Assembly: GCF_026210795.1 (NCBI RefSeq)
Contig: NC_089438.1
Coordinates: 3,741,501 to 3,805,500 of the forward strand
Source of the DNA: Rhizophagus irregularis
Lineage: Eukaryota > Glomeromycota > Glomeromycetes > Glomerales > Glomeraceae
DNA: 64,000 nt
Direction of reading: 5' to 3'
Shown here: piece after piece, positions 1 to 12,118 of the stretch
Numbering within the stretch: position 1 is the first letter of the stretch
Layout of the letters: every line of letters starts with the position of its first letter
Made by a program: the position numbers and the translations under genes
Notes under the pieces: model-generated
The model's input: only the letters and a program-made list of their open reading frames with translations
The model's database searches: none
Told to the model about the DNA's origin: nothing

Positions 1-1728
1 TTAATTTATACTATATATACTATTGGGCTTTTTCCATTTTACTTGTCTTTCTTTTAAATATTTTATTTTACTGTATATAATTAATTTTTACTACAACTTT
101 GGTTAGAAAATTGAGATAACGAAAAAAAAATTACAATAAAAAAATGAATAAAATAAAATAAATTAGTAGCAAAAGAGTCTTTTCTTTTTATTAGTTTATA
201 ATAACAAAAGTAAAAAAAGCTAATTAAAAAAAGATTATATAAATAGATATTGAGCTAAAAAACCAAAAATAAAAAAATGATTAATAATTAAATCACAAAA
301 TTATATCGACCTGGTCACTGATCCAAACCTAAAGCGAAAGAACAAAAAAAAATTAATTAAAAATTCGGTTTAAAAAACCGTGAGAGAAAAAAAATTTTTT
401 TTTTAGAAAAAAGAGAAAAAAGAATAAAAAAGGGTTTAATCGTTATCTTGGTTTAACCGTTAAGTGTTAACAAGAATTTTTTCGCGGATTGGCTATCGGA
501 AGTCGGAACGTGCACATGAACTTGACAGCCAATCAAAATATTCTAACCATGAATAGATCAGGCGCAGATACATCACGGGTTTTCATGTTGCATGGCGTAT
601 CGATTTTTGAAGTTTCCGCTTGTTTTTAGACGCTAGAAATTGGCCAATCACGTGATATTTTGCCGACAATTTAGTGATGTGTTTTGGAAGCTTCTAATGA
701 TTTTTTCTTGGAATTGGATCTTCCGACCTTTCCAAATCCAACGTATGGATATTTTTCTGATATGAAATGAATTTTATACGCAAAGCATACATTAAAATTT
801 TCGTATATAACCTTTTTCAATATCATAAAAAGAAAATAATTTATAATTATATATACTAACTAATTATTTTTTTTTAAATTGATATATAATTTTTTTTTAG
901 CCTGAGAAAAATTGATAAAATTCGTATAAATAATATTAGAAATAGAATTTTTTAGCTTGGGAAATAATTATAAAATATATATTTATTTGGTTATTAAAAA
1001 TATAAAAGAATTCTTTATTTTAATAATAATTATATATATTTGTAGTTTTGTACGACTTTCAATTTTAATAAAGTTCTGACCAGTTATACTGGAAAAAAAA
1101 AATAAGAATTATATATATAAGTACTATAAAAACTTTAAAACTTTCAAAAAAATTATTCCAAACTACTCAGAAAATAAAAAACGCGCTTCTAAAAGAAACA
1201 AAAAAAAGAAAATCAACAGAAAACTTCTATTTAGGAAAAAATTAATAATTTTGAAAAATGAAATTTGATCAAGATCGACAAGCTCAATTTCGATTCTGAA
1301 TTTCTGATCACATGCTGTGATCAAAAGAACAGCCAAATATTCGATCGACAAAAAAGAATTTTCTTTTACTGTATTTCTATATTTGTTTTCCAAGACGAAA
1401 AACGACAAACATTTACAACTGCGTTTTTTCATTGTTTATTTATTAACAACTTTTTTCATTGTTTATTTATTCTTAGTTAATAGTCTTTCCACTGTCTTTC
1501 CATTTAGAAATCTGCATTTATTATTTTTATTATCTATAACTAAAATAAGAATATTGACAATGGTCAGATTTCTATTTTTGGGAATACAAAAATGATGTTA
1601 CTCATAAATTTCAAACAATGAACCGATTATCAATAAATATGATCCAGTTCAGATTTTTTTTATTTTAATAAAATTTCATCTCTCCTATTTTTAACATTAA
1701 TAAACATTATTTATCATAATATTTCGCA
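1..1728. other. AT-rich intergenic DNA, no gene seen
   Basis: No convincing coding region. The short hydrophobic open frames near 1.2-1.6 kb are low-complexity and lack support. A hairpin (ttcggtttaaaaaaccg, about 364-380) resembles the short hairpins near 15.6-15.8 kb and may mark a dispersed repeat. The last few hundred bases presumably contain the promoter of the gene starting at 1729; no TATA box could be singled out in such AT-rich sequence. Confidence 0.5.
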
Positions 1729-4700
1729 ATGTCTTTGGACACCTATAGAAACCAAATCCTTTCAAACTCTAGTGAGGGAAATGTCGAAGTCAATCAAAGA
1801 GACTTAATTGATAAGATTTTGGCTCGGTAAGTCATTAATTTTTGTAATATGTGTGTGTACATACTTGTTTAAACATTTTAACAAAGATGAAAAAAAAATA
1901 ATTTTTTTCTTTTTTTTTTAGATATTCCTGTAAATTTGTAATATATCGGGAATTAATGCAAAATTCTGGTAAAAATCTTTTGTATTTTCTTATATATTTG
2001 ATTTATAATTAATAGAAAATTTATTTGATTCTTTTATCATTTTACGTATTTCATTAAATAAAGATGATGCGGAATCATCAAGCGTTAAAATTATATTTGA
2101 AACCAATGGCAGTAAAATTACAAGAATATTATTTAAAAATAATGGATTCGCTTTTAGATCTGAAGATTGGAATCGTTTAGTGAAAATTGCCGAAGGAAAT
2201 CCTGATGAACAAAAGGTAAGGAAGAAATCTTATTTTTATTTCATATAAATTAAATCATTTTTATCACTTTTATAAGTAACATTCCTTTTTATGATATTAA
2301 CAGATAGGAGCTTTTGGCGTAGGATTTTATTCATTGTTTTCTGTTACTGAAAATCCATTGTAAGTAATTTATTTTTCTCTTTTACTTAACGAGATCTATT
2401 TATTAACAAATAATTCTATATTTATAGTGTTTCCTCTGGTGGACAAGGAATGGCTTTCTATTGGCGCGGGAACCAAGTATTCACGAAACAAGGTCCAATT
2501 GATGATGATGACAAAGGTTGGACTACATTTTTAATGGATACTAGGGAACCTTTAGAGGTAAATATTTCTTGAACATTATTATATACGTCTCATAATATTT
2601 GTACGCTAACGTATCTTTTTTTTTCGTTAATTAGATACCAAATATTGAGGAATTCGCACGTTTCTTGGTCAATTCATTGGTAATTAATTTAATATATAAA
2701 TGTCGATATTATTATTTTTTATAATTAATATCATATTTCATCGGTTTACAATAATAGGGGTTTACGGAAAATCTTCAAGAAGTATCTATGTATATTGATG
2801 ATGTATTGATAATACAACTATCAAAGAAAATGCAAGAACCAAAATTGGTTGAAATTGCATCTGGCTTAAATACATTTTCTCCAAACAATATGTTTCATCT
2901 CACATCTGTAGATTTTAGAGGTGTTCAACTAGATGTTAAAAGGTTACTTATACCAACGAAATTGAACATAAAACAACTTCGTTCACACATGTATCAAACA
3001 TTAGAAGAATCTATATTATTTAGAATTGCCAATGGAAATTTAGACGTTAAAGTTAGCAAAGAATTTTCTGCAAAAATGGAACGAGTTACTAAGAAAAAGC
3101 CACCAAATAATACGTTCATTCAAATGATTTATGCTGAATTTGATGAACGTAATTTATCTAAAGATGATAATAAAGATATTTCTCCTATATATAAAGATTT
3201 AATTTCATATCCTGAACAAGGAAAAATATATATTGGTTTTCCAACTAATCAAACAACCGGTTCTTGTTCTCACTTAGCAGCTCGTGTAATTCCTACCGTA
3301 AGTATATTTTAACTTGTTATATCGTATTTTATTATGATGATAATCGATAACATTACGTTATCTTAATATAATCTTCTAGATGGAACGAGAGTTGATTGAT
3401 TTTGCTGAACCAACATTAGCTGAATATAACAATGAAATGTTATGTTTAGCAGGAACATTAAGTAGAATTTTATATGAATATGAAATGGCTCAAATAACAA
3501 ACTTTTATAATGAAATTATCAGTTCCGATATTGAAAACAATGAAGAAACCAAACGACCTGAAAAGAGTACATCTAAGTCAAGATCGAAAAGGTCGTTATA
3601 TAAATGGCTTAAAAAACGAGTATTACATTTTAGTTTCAAAAAACGTACATCAATCGTACAAATGACACAATATGATGAAAAAATCTCTCCCTATCGTAAA
3701 TGGCTGGAAAAATGGGCAGCATATGCCATAGCACACTTTACATACAATACAGGTACTCCGAATATGCAAGTTAGCACAATAGCAGAAACACAATTTTCAA
3801 GTTGTTTGAAACAAAACTTGTTGATTTTATCAACGCATGGTGTTCTTCCAATATCAAATGTTCGCTTGCCTAATCCAAAAATAACAGGATTCATAAAGAC
3901 AGTACCACTCGTTCCAAAAAATTTGTTGGAACAATGTAATCTGTTTTTTAATAAAGCCAAAGAAGTAGAGCTTATAGCAGAGTTAGGTTTACAAGATATT
4001 TTAGATGAATTAAAAATCCGAACATTGTCTGAAGAAGAAATTATTAAGCTTTTGAAATGGTGGATTTCTTATTTGACAGAAGATAATAATTTTGACACGC
4101 AACTTTTGAAATTTGCTCGAATTGGGGATAGTTCTCAAACTCTGAATACAATTCAATTTTATTCGAACCCAAATAAAATTCCCTTAGATATGAGTATTCC
4201 ATTTGAAGTATTACCAAATAATATTTCCAAAAATTTTACTGGGCAAGAGCTTGAAAATAGATTTGGATGGACCGAATTGCCTTTGGTTAATTGGGCAAAG
4301 TTTATTGTCAAAAAACCTGAATTAGAATCAGATTTTGAATTTGCGGAAAAAGTTCATCATGTTATAGCAAAGAATTTAGAAGATATTTCACAAGAAGATA
4401 AAGAAACTATTCGTCAGTTATTTGTTGAAAAGAAATGTATTCCAACTGAATTTGGAATGAAGTATCCCAACGAATCTTATTTCCAAAGTGTTGATCTATT
4501 TCCTAACTTACCAACGATAAAATTTCAAGACTTCACATCGAGCGTTCGACGTTTGATGGAACATTTTGGAGTTCGAATGGTAAAATAAATGTTTCTAAAA
4601 TTTATTTATATGTATAATCATTTTAGTTTTTAATAACTAATCAATTTTGTAGTCTGTAGAATTAAAACTCATTCTTAAACGACTCGTTAATCAAGAAGAT

Positions 4701-7700
4701 TGTTATTATATTCAAATCATAAAATATCTTGCATCAATATCAGATGATCTCAGTGAAGATGAAAAGAATATATTAAAAAACGAATCCATCTGGCCTAAAG
4801 AAAATTTATCAGGTTCACAGCCAACAGGAGAAATTCAACGTTTTGTTGCTAGAGATTTATATATACCTTTAAGATCACATCGTGAATTTGGTTTACATTT
4901 AATTGATTGGAATGTAGAATGGTCTAATAGCTCAAAAGAAGGTAAATTCATTATTATTTAATTTGTTGCTTAATTTGTCAAATTATTTGTAATTAACGAA
5001 CCATAATTTACAGGAAAATTTCTAATTGAATTGGGTTTACGAAAACATCCCAATCTTGAGACAATTATCAAACTTGCGGCACCTCCAACTGATCCAAAAA
5101 TTCGAGAATTGGCTCTTAAATATTTTATTGATAATTTTGATATTTATTCTCAATTTTACAAACCAGAAGTAGTCAATATTGCATTTTTACCTTGTTCAAA
5201 TTCCGATACTTACGCAAAACCTTCAGAGTGCTACGCTGATGATAAATGCACGATAATGAATTTCCAAATTATACGTGAAGATTTACGTTCTAAAGCAGAA
5301 AAATTAGGCGTTCGTCAACATCCTAATCATGAAAAACTCGTAAAGTGGTTAACTGAGAATCCACCACAAAATAAAAACAAGGCAAAAGAAATTTTTGAAT
5401 ATCTGAGTTCACAACAGAAAGACTTTACTGACTTAGAGTGGAACACCCTTAACGATTTCGAATTTATTCCAATTCAAGATGTAAGTCAATCCGAAATCAT
5501 TAACAAGCTTATCAAACCACGCGAATGTCTCTTTAAACTTAAAGAAGAAAGGTATATATCCATTAAATATAATCTTTTTTTTTTTAATAATTATTACGAC
5601 TAATTATGATGACATTTTATAAATATTATTTTTTTTTTAGCTTGAATGATTTCTTTCCCTGTGTCGATTTTGGAACAAAAGCCAATAAATTTTTGGCCAA
5701 GTGTGGTGTTAAAGATGAACCATCTTCAGCAGACTTTGTCCAATTATCAGTTAACTCTTCACATAAATTGTGGAATTTATATTTAAAGAAATATTTGAAC
5801 ATTTTGGAAATAATTAACCCCAATCTCGAAATAATCCTTGAACTATCAGCACCTCCAATGGATCCTAAAATTCGTGAGATGTCTCTTAAGTATTTTATTG
5901 ATAATTTTGATAAAAAGTATTCAAAACATTATAAACCAGAAGATATCGATATTGCATTTTTACCTTGTTCAAATTCCAATACCTATGCAAAACCTTCAGA
6001 GTGTTTTATTGATGATAGATGCATGATAATGAATTTCGAAACTATACGTGAAGATTTACGTTCTAAAGTAGAAAAATTTGGCGTTCGTCAACATCCTAAT
6101 CATGAAAAACTTGTAAAGAGGTTAACTGAGAATCCACCACAGAATAAAAATGAGGCAACGGAAGTCTTCGAGTATTTGAATTCACAACAACATGACTTTG
6201 CTGATTTTGATTGGAATATTCTTAATAATTTCGAATTTATTCCAATTCAAAATGAAAGTCAATCTGACGAAATTATTAACAAACTTGTCAACCCACGTGA
6301 ATGTTTCTTTAAACTTAAGGAAGAAAGGTATGTACTTGAATATAAATCTCTTTTTTAATAAATATTTATTATTATTTTCTTAAAAGTATTATTTTCTCCT
6401 TTTTTTTAGCTTGAATGATTTTTTTCTCTGTGTTGATTTTGGAACAAAGGCTAATGAATTTTTGGCCAAATGTGGTGTTAAGGAACCATCTTCAGATGAT
6501 TTTGCCCGATTATCAGTTAATTCATCACATAAATTATGGAATTTATATGTAGAAAAATATCCGAACATCCTAGAAAAAATTAATCCCAATCTCGAAACAA
6601 TTCTCGGACTGGCAGCTCCTCCCTCTGATCCTAAATTTCGTGAAATGGCTCTTAAATATTTTATTGACAATTTTGATAATAAGTATTCAAAATATTATAA
6701 ACCAGAAGATATCGATATTGCATTTTTACCCTGTTCAAATTCCAATACCTATGCAAAACCTTCGGAGTGTTTTATTGATGATAGATGCATGATAATGAAT
6801 TTCCGAGCTATATGTAAAGATTTACGTTCTAATGTGGAAAAATTTGGTGTTCGTCAACATCCTAACCATGAAAAACTCGTTAAGAGTTTAACTGAGAATC
6901 CACCACAAAATGAAGATGAGGCAAAGAATGTTTTTGAATATTTGGACTCACAACAGCATGACTTTACTGATTCTGATTGGGGTACTCTTAATAATTTCGA
7001 ATTTATTCCAATTAAAAGTGAAAGTCAATCTAACGAAATTATTAACAAACTTATCAAACCACGCGACTGTTTTTTTAAAGAAGAAAGGTATGTACTACTT
7101 CTCAAATAGATAAATCTTTCTTTTTTTTTAACGAGGAAATTATTAATCATCTTAAGATATTTATAATTTTTTACTTTTAGCTTAAATGAATTCTTTCCAT
7201 GTGTTGATTTTGGAACAAAAGCCAATAGATTTTTGGCCAAATGTGGTGTTAATAACGAGCCATCTTCAGCAGATTTTGCCCGATTATTAGTTAACTCGCC
7301 GAATAAATTATGGAATTTATACAAAAATGATATAACAAAATATTTGGAAAAAATTAAATTTAACGAGAATCTTGATAATATAACTTTGGGAAAAAAGAAA
7401 GATGATGATAATTTAATAGCTATTAAAATTGGTCATAATAGTAAAAGAAATGATGATTATTATTTGGCATTAGTAAAAGAAATTTACATAAATGATGATA
7501 AAGTATATCAGCAAGTTTTAAATCCGTTAGTAGCTCCTAAAAACTTGGAATCTTTATATAAGGTATGTTTAATAAAGAATTATTTTAGATAAATGATGTT
7601 TGGTTATTCTTTATTAATTACTTTTTAAATTTTAGAAATTGGGATGTAAATCGTTATATGAGTCTGTAACAAAATCTGTGGTTCCACATGGCCATATTCA

Positions 7701-8987
7701 AAAAACTAAGTATTCTCAACAATTACAAAGAATTATCAGGGAACGAGCGAGCTTGTTCTATTTAAATCATTCTGAAGAAGAGATTAAAAATGATAACAAG
7801 TGGCTTAAAAAACTAAAAGTTAGAGAGGTTGAATATATGGAAACAAGCTATAAATTAGAATCCATTACGAAAAATGAAAGAAATAATATTACTACCAATA
7901 TTAAAGAAAGTACGAACTCATGGACTCTTTATGTGACGTCTAACTCTAATTTAATTGATATTTCACAAAATATACTCAGCAATATTTTCAAGTTATATAA
8001 TTCGAAAGATATTTCTTATTTTAACACGATTTTAACCGCACCTTTATCAAGCTTAAAACATATGGGGATATTCGAACCTGAATTACCTATATCTTCTTTA
8101 TTGAAGGATGACCAACAATCACAACAACAGGATGGTAGCGAAGATATTGATATTAAATCTTTTGAAAACGAGAAACCGATTACCATAACTTCTGAGAACA
8201 CACAAGATTTACGAAACTTATTACAATATTCCATAAAATCTCGTTATTCTAATTCAGAAAGTAATTCTAATATTAAAGGTCTTACAAAAACTTGTATCAA
8301 CGAAAGTCAAGTGAATTCCTGTGATATTATACCTGGTAATAAGCAATATACAATTTAAATTTAATTTAATTTGTTTATTATACTTTTTTTTTATTAATTT
8401 GATTTATTGACTTCAGGTTATTCAATGCGCTGCGTTGGAAATTCACAAAAGATTGAACTCTATGTTTCTAATGGTATTGACCAATCAGAAATCTTATCTC
8501 AATCGCGGATTGCTCCATTGAGCCAATTCATAAATATACTGAAAGATCTTGCAGATGTTTTTGAAATTACGCCAAAAGCCATTCATATATTTTATGATAA
8601 TAGCGTAAATTCAATTGCATTTAATCGTGATGGAGCGTTATTTTTTAATTTAAAATTTTATATTGGATTACACGAACAAGAATGTAAAAGCAAACCAACG
8701 ATTGATGCCATGACCTATTGGTTTATGATGTTTTGTCATGTATTGGCACATAATTTTGTTCAACTTCATAATTCTGAATTTGAAGTAAGTATAAATTTTT
8801 TTTAAAAGTTTTTTATATTCTTATATACAATGTCTAATGCGTTTTTTTTTTTCAATAGTATTATTATTCGTCATTCGCAAAAATTTATATGCCAAATTTC
8901 TTAGGAAAAATGAAAAAACGTAAAATTACACTCAGGAGTTTCAACATTAAAACCTTTTGGAAAAATTTCAGTCGGATTTTAACTTGA
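1729..8987 (+). CDS. DUF3684/sacsin-like GHKL-ATPase protein, 16 exons
   Basis: Hand-built exons: 1729-1826, 1922-1968, 2064-2215, 2304-2359, 2428-2557, 2635-2679, 2758-3297, 3380-4579, 4653-4941, 5014-5551, 5641-6327, 6410-7087, 7181-7562, 7636-8335, 8417-8784, 8859-8987. All junctions are GT-AG and keep frame to a TGA stop, giving about 2,012 residues. The N-terminus is a Hsp90/histidine-kinase-type ATP-binding fold: N-box RELMQNSDDA (about 42-51), a NNGFAF segment (74-79) and the glycine lid IGAFGVGFYSLFS (100-112). This matches the fungal DUF3684 (sacsin-related) family, large intracellular proteins of largely unknown, possibly chaperone-like, function. Residues further on have no recognised catalytic motif. 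Exons 10-13 contain a tandem exon-intron repeat, described separately. The C-terminus is basic (GKMKKRKITLR). Family assignment is strong; the biochemical role is inferred. Confidence 0.88.
5014..7345 (+). repeat. Tandem exon+intron triplication inside the DUF3684 gene
   Basis: Exon 10 with its intron (5014-5640), exon 11 with intron (5641-6409, 769 bp) and exon 12 with intron (6410-7180, 771 bp) encode near-copies of one module of about 229 residues. The first third of exon 13 (7181-about 7345) is a partial fourth copy. Each copy carries the same landmarks: a LNDFFPCVDFGTKAN-like start after the splice, an APPxDPKxRE stretch, IAFLPCSNS, YAKPSEC, VRQHPNHEKLVK, NDFEFIPIQ-like and KPREC. The anchor gcattttta lies at 5181, 5954 and 6720. 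All affected exons begin and end in phase 2, so whole units can be added without breaking the frame. Confidence 0.9.
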
Positions 8988-9060
8988 ATTTAAATTAAAA
9001 TTGAACGCAAGGACACGGATATAGAGGTGAAAATTATGAATTAAAATGTAGTTCGACTGA

Positions 9061-9089
9061 TATTTATTTATTTATTTATTTATTTATTT
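9061..9089. repeat. (TATT)n microsatellite
   Basis: Seven uninterrupted tetranucleotide units seen directly, just downstream of the DUF3684 gene. Confidence 0.9.
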
Positions 9090-11649
9090 TTTGACTCTCC
9101 AAACCTTTTTTATATATAATATTATTTTTTATATTTAGTATATTGTAAATAGCTTACTTATGTATATTAATAATTAATAATTAAATTTATTAGAGATGGT
9201 TAGCTTTGGCCGTGATTGAATAGACATAAATTTAATAGTTTTAGATTTAATAGATTTAGATTATATTTAATAGATTTATATTTAATAGATTTAGATAAAT
9301 AAATTAAAATATATCTCGGATATATAATGTGCAAAGCTTTTTTAAAATTTAAATAGTTCTCTAAAGCCTTAAAGACTCTTTCGTATGTGACTGAAAGGAA
9401 TTTTTTTCCAAATCGTACTACAAAGTTTTATTTGCTCAACGCTCGTTGATTTTTATGTTAATGTCTTTTGTTATTAATAAGAAATATACCAGATAAATTG
9501 ACAATAATATATTATATACTGTATTTTGAAATTCGGGTCAGAAATGAAAGGTTATCCGAACGATTTGATCATTAATTAAACCATTATAATAAAGAATTAA
9601 GAATATAATAATTACATTAATAGTTGAATACTTTTAATATCGGATTCATTAAATCATATAATTCGGATAAGTATACGTATAAGAAAAAAAAAATTTCAAT
9701 AAAGACCAAAAATAAAAACCAAATTCGGGCGGATTTTAAGCAAATTAAATTGCGTGCAATTATGTGACTATGCGACTTGTATGACAAAATTTCCGATTAT
9801 ATACGTTCTTTTCTTTAATCAATATTAAATTATGTCCGATGTTTATAAGGAATAAATTATCAATATATCTGATAATTAACAAAATGCATAAGAATACGAT
9901 TCTTGCTAACGAATCTTTTATTATAATTGTGAAGATTACCAAGAAGTACGTTATAATTATGTTGTAATCATTGAATTCGTAATTGTTTGAAAGAAAATTT
10001 TTAAAGCTAAACGTTTGGAAATAATATACAGCTAATAAGTCAAACGGAATCGGCTGGGTATTTACTATAACTTGACTATTATTAGATTTTGAAATGAAAT
10101 CTTGTGAAACTCCGCAGAATATTCATTCTCATCAGTTACAATCTTATTTTAAGAAATTTTACGTATTTTTAATTATAATTTACTTTTAATAAACTAAAGC
10201 ACATAGCTATATCGAAAAGATACAGTTTTTCGATGCGATTTCGTATAAAATGAACGTGACAATTCTTGCGATAAATAGTTTTCCTTATTAATATTTTCTT
10301 CATCAATAAAAAAATTTTTGTCATATATAGTTCCCAAATATTTTAAATTTTACATTATATTAAATACTTGCATAATACAGTATCTAATATCTTTCCTTTT
10401 TATTATCACTCGTTATATAATTTGATAATCGATATGTGTCATATATTGAATCTTAATAATCATCATCGTTTTGGACGAAAGAAATTATACTCATGCAACA
10501 ATATTTTCAATAACAATTAAAAAATATTTTTTAAAAGATTATTGTAATATAAAGTTAAAGAATATAAAGTTAAAGAATGTAAATCTCCAATTCGTTAACC
10601 AAATAATTAAATCTAGCGAAAAAAATTTTTATTTTATGTAAAAAAAAAATATATTTACATTGTATTTAATTGTTACTTTTAATATGTTTATTACATATTA
10701 ATGATATTATATTTACATTTTTATAATATGAATAGATATCGTGATATTATTAATAATTTAGCAAAAGATTTAAATACTTTGAATTTATTCATTTGCTTGT
10801 AATTAGATAAAATGTAGAGTTCAATATAATAATTATTACTGTAACTAATGAAAAAATTAATAATTTAGTCCTTAATCATCACCCTTTCCGATTTGCTTAA
10901 TTTCTTAGAAAAATAATAATACGAACTAAAATATTCTAAACTCTGACGCATTGAGAACTTATTTTAGCAACGAAAAAGGTTCTAAATTTGTTTTAGTCAT
11001 TCATTATAATTAAAGTATAATTATAATTATATCATGAGATTTTTATATCCTCTTTTTTTCTTTGTATTTTTAGTAGGATTTAGATAATATATATATATAA
11101 AAAGAGAAGGAACCTCTTCGTTGAAATAAAAAAAATACGTTCATCAATGCGAAATAAAATGGGTTTTAAGATTCTAATGGGTTTACGGCATAGATTATAA
11201 TTTCGTGCTATTTGCATATTAAATAAAGTTAATACCGTAACTATTATTTTGTTTTCTAAAAGTTTTTAACGTAAGATAAAGTTATAAGAGTTTGAGGGTT
11301 TGGAACATTAGGTAAAAAACTTTACGATTTTATTTTATTTTTTTTTTGTTTACACCGTATTTTAAAAAATTCAAGTAATAACTATTGATGATTTTAGTTA
11401 GGCAAAATTTATTACCGTATTCAAAATCTGCAAGAGTAATAATAATAATTTTTATTATTTTTATTCTAATGTCATTAAAATCACAGTTAAATATTACAAA
11501 ATATTTATATATATTTTATTTATTTTGGAAAATAAAATATTAATAAATTATTTAGCTGGGTTTAATCTCATTTTATAAAATACTATCATTAAATTCTACT
11601 CAAAAGGATCTTTAAGTTAACCATAATTTATTTCTCTTGATTCATAAAT

Positions 11650-12118
11650 TTTCGTACGTTTATACTTTTCACACGTGATAGCATTGTTCACCAAATCATT
11701 TCGTTTGAATTCCGCAGATCAGTTAAACATTTGTCAATAAAACGACATTTTTATAATGTAATCCATTTTAACGTTAAAATTATTAAATTTGTTACGTCAT
11801 TGTTTTGAAGATCTGGACATAAAAAGACTGAAGTATTACATAGTACTTAAAAAGACTAGCAAATTAGCTGGGAAATATTACAATAAATATTGGACAAATA
11901 GGATTAGTAAAATGTTTAAAAATCATTGTAACTGATAACGGAAATGATAACCCTTATTTGGTAAAAAGATTTACAATTTACTAAATTAGTTTACTTAATG
12001 AATCATTGGGTTACAAAATGTAACTTCTTTATAAGTAGAATTTCGGAGTTCCAGAAATATATTTTTTTTTCTGCAAACTTATTTTTTAAAAAAAAATTTA
12101 CAATATATTTTTTTCATT
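11650..12118 (+). promoter_or_regulatory. Upstream region of kinase A, conserved with kinase B
   Basis: Aligned by eye with 23690-24252. Conserved words include cacacgtgatagcatt, attccgcagatcagtta and, close to the start codon, atttcggag, ttccagaaatat and a pyrimidine run followed by ctgc. Because the block is a recent duplication, conservation may reflect shared ancestry rather than selection. The CACGTG (E-box-like) core is the best candidate site. Confidence 0.3.

Larger units (their letters stand above)
8988..12118. other. Intergenic region; microsatellites, duplicated 3' part
   Basis: No gene found. It holds a (TATT)n tract (9061-9089) and an irregular minisatellite of atttaatagattta-type units (about 9225-9300). 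From about 11095 onward the sequence belongs to the duplicated block shared with 23180-24252. It includes a conserved stretch near 11665-11735 with a CACGTG core and the words gatagcatt, attccgcagatcagtta. Confidence 0.55.

Noticed and set aside
1163-1595. Overlapping Phe/Ile-rich frames on both strands
   Set aside because: Typical chance frames in AT-rich DNA; no start context, introns or domain.
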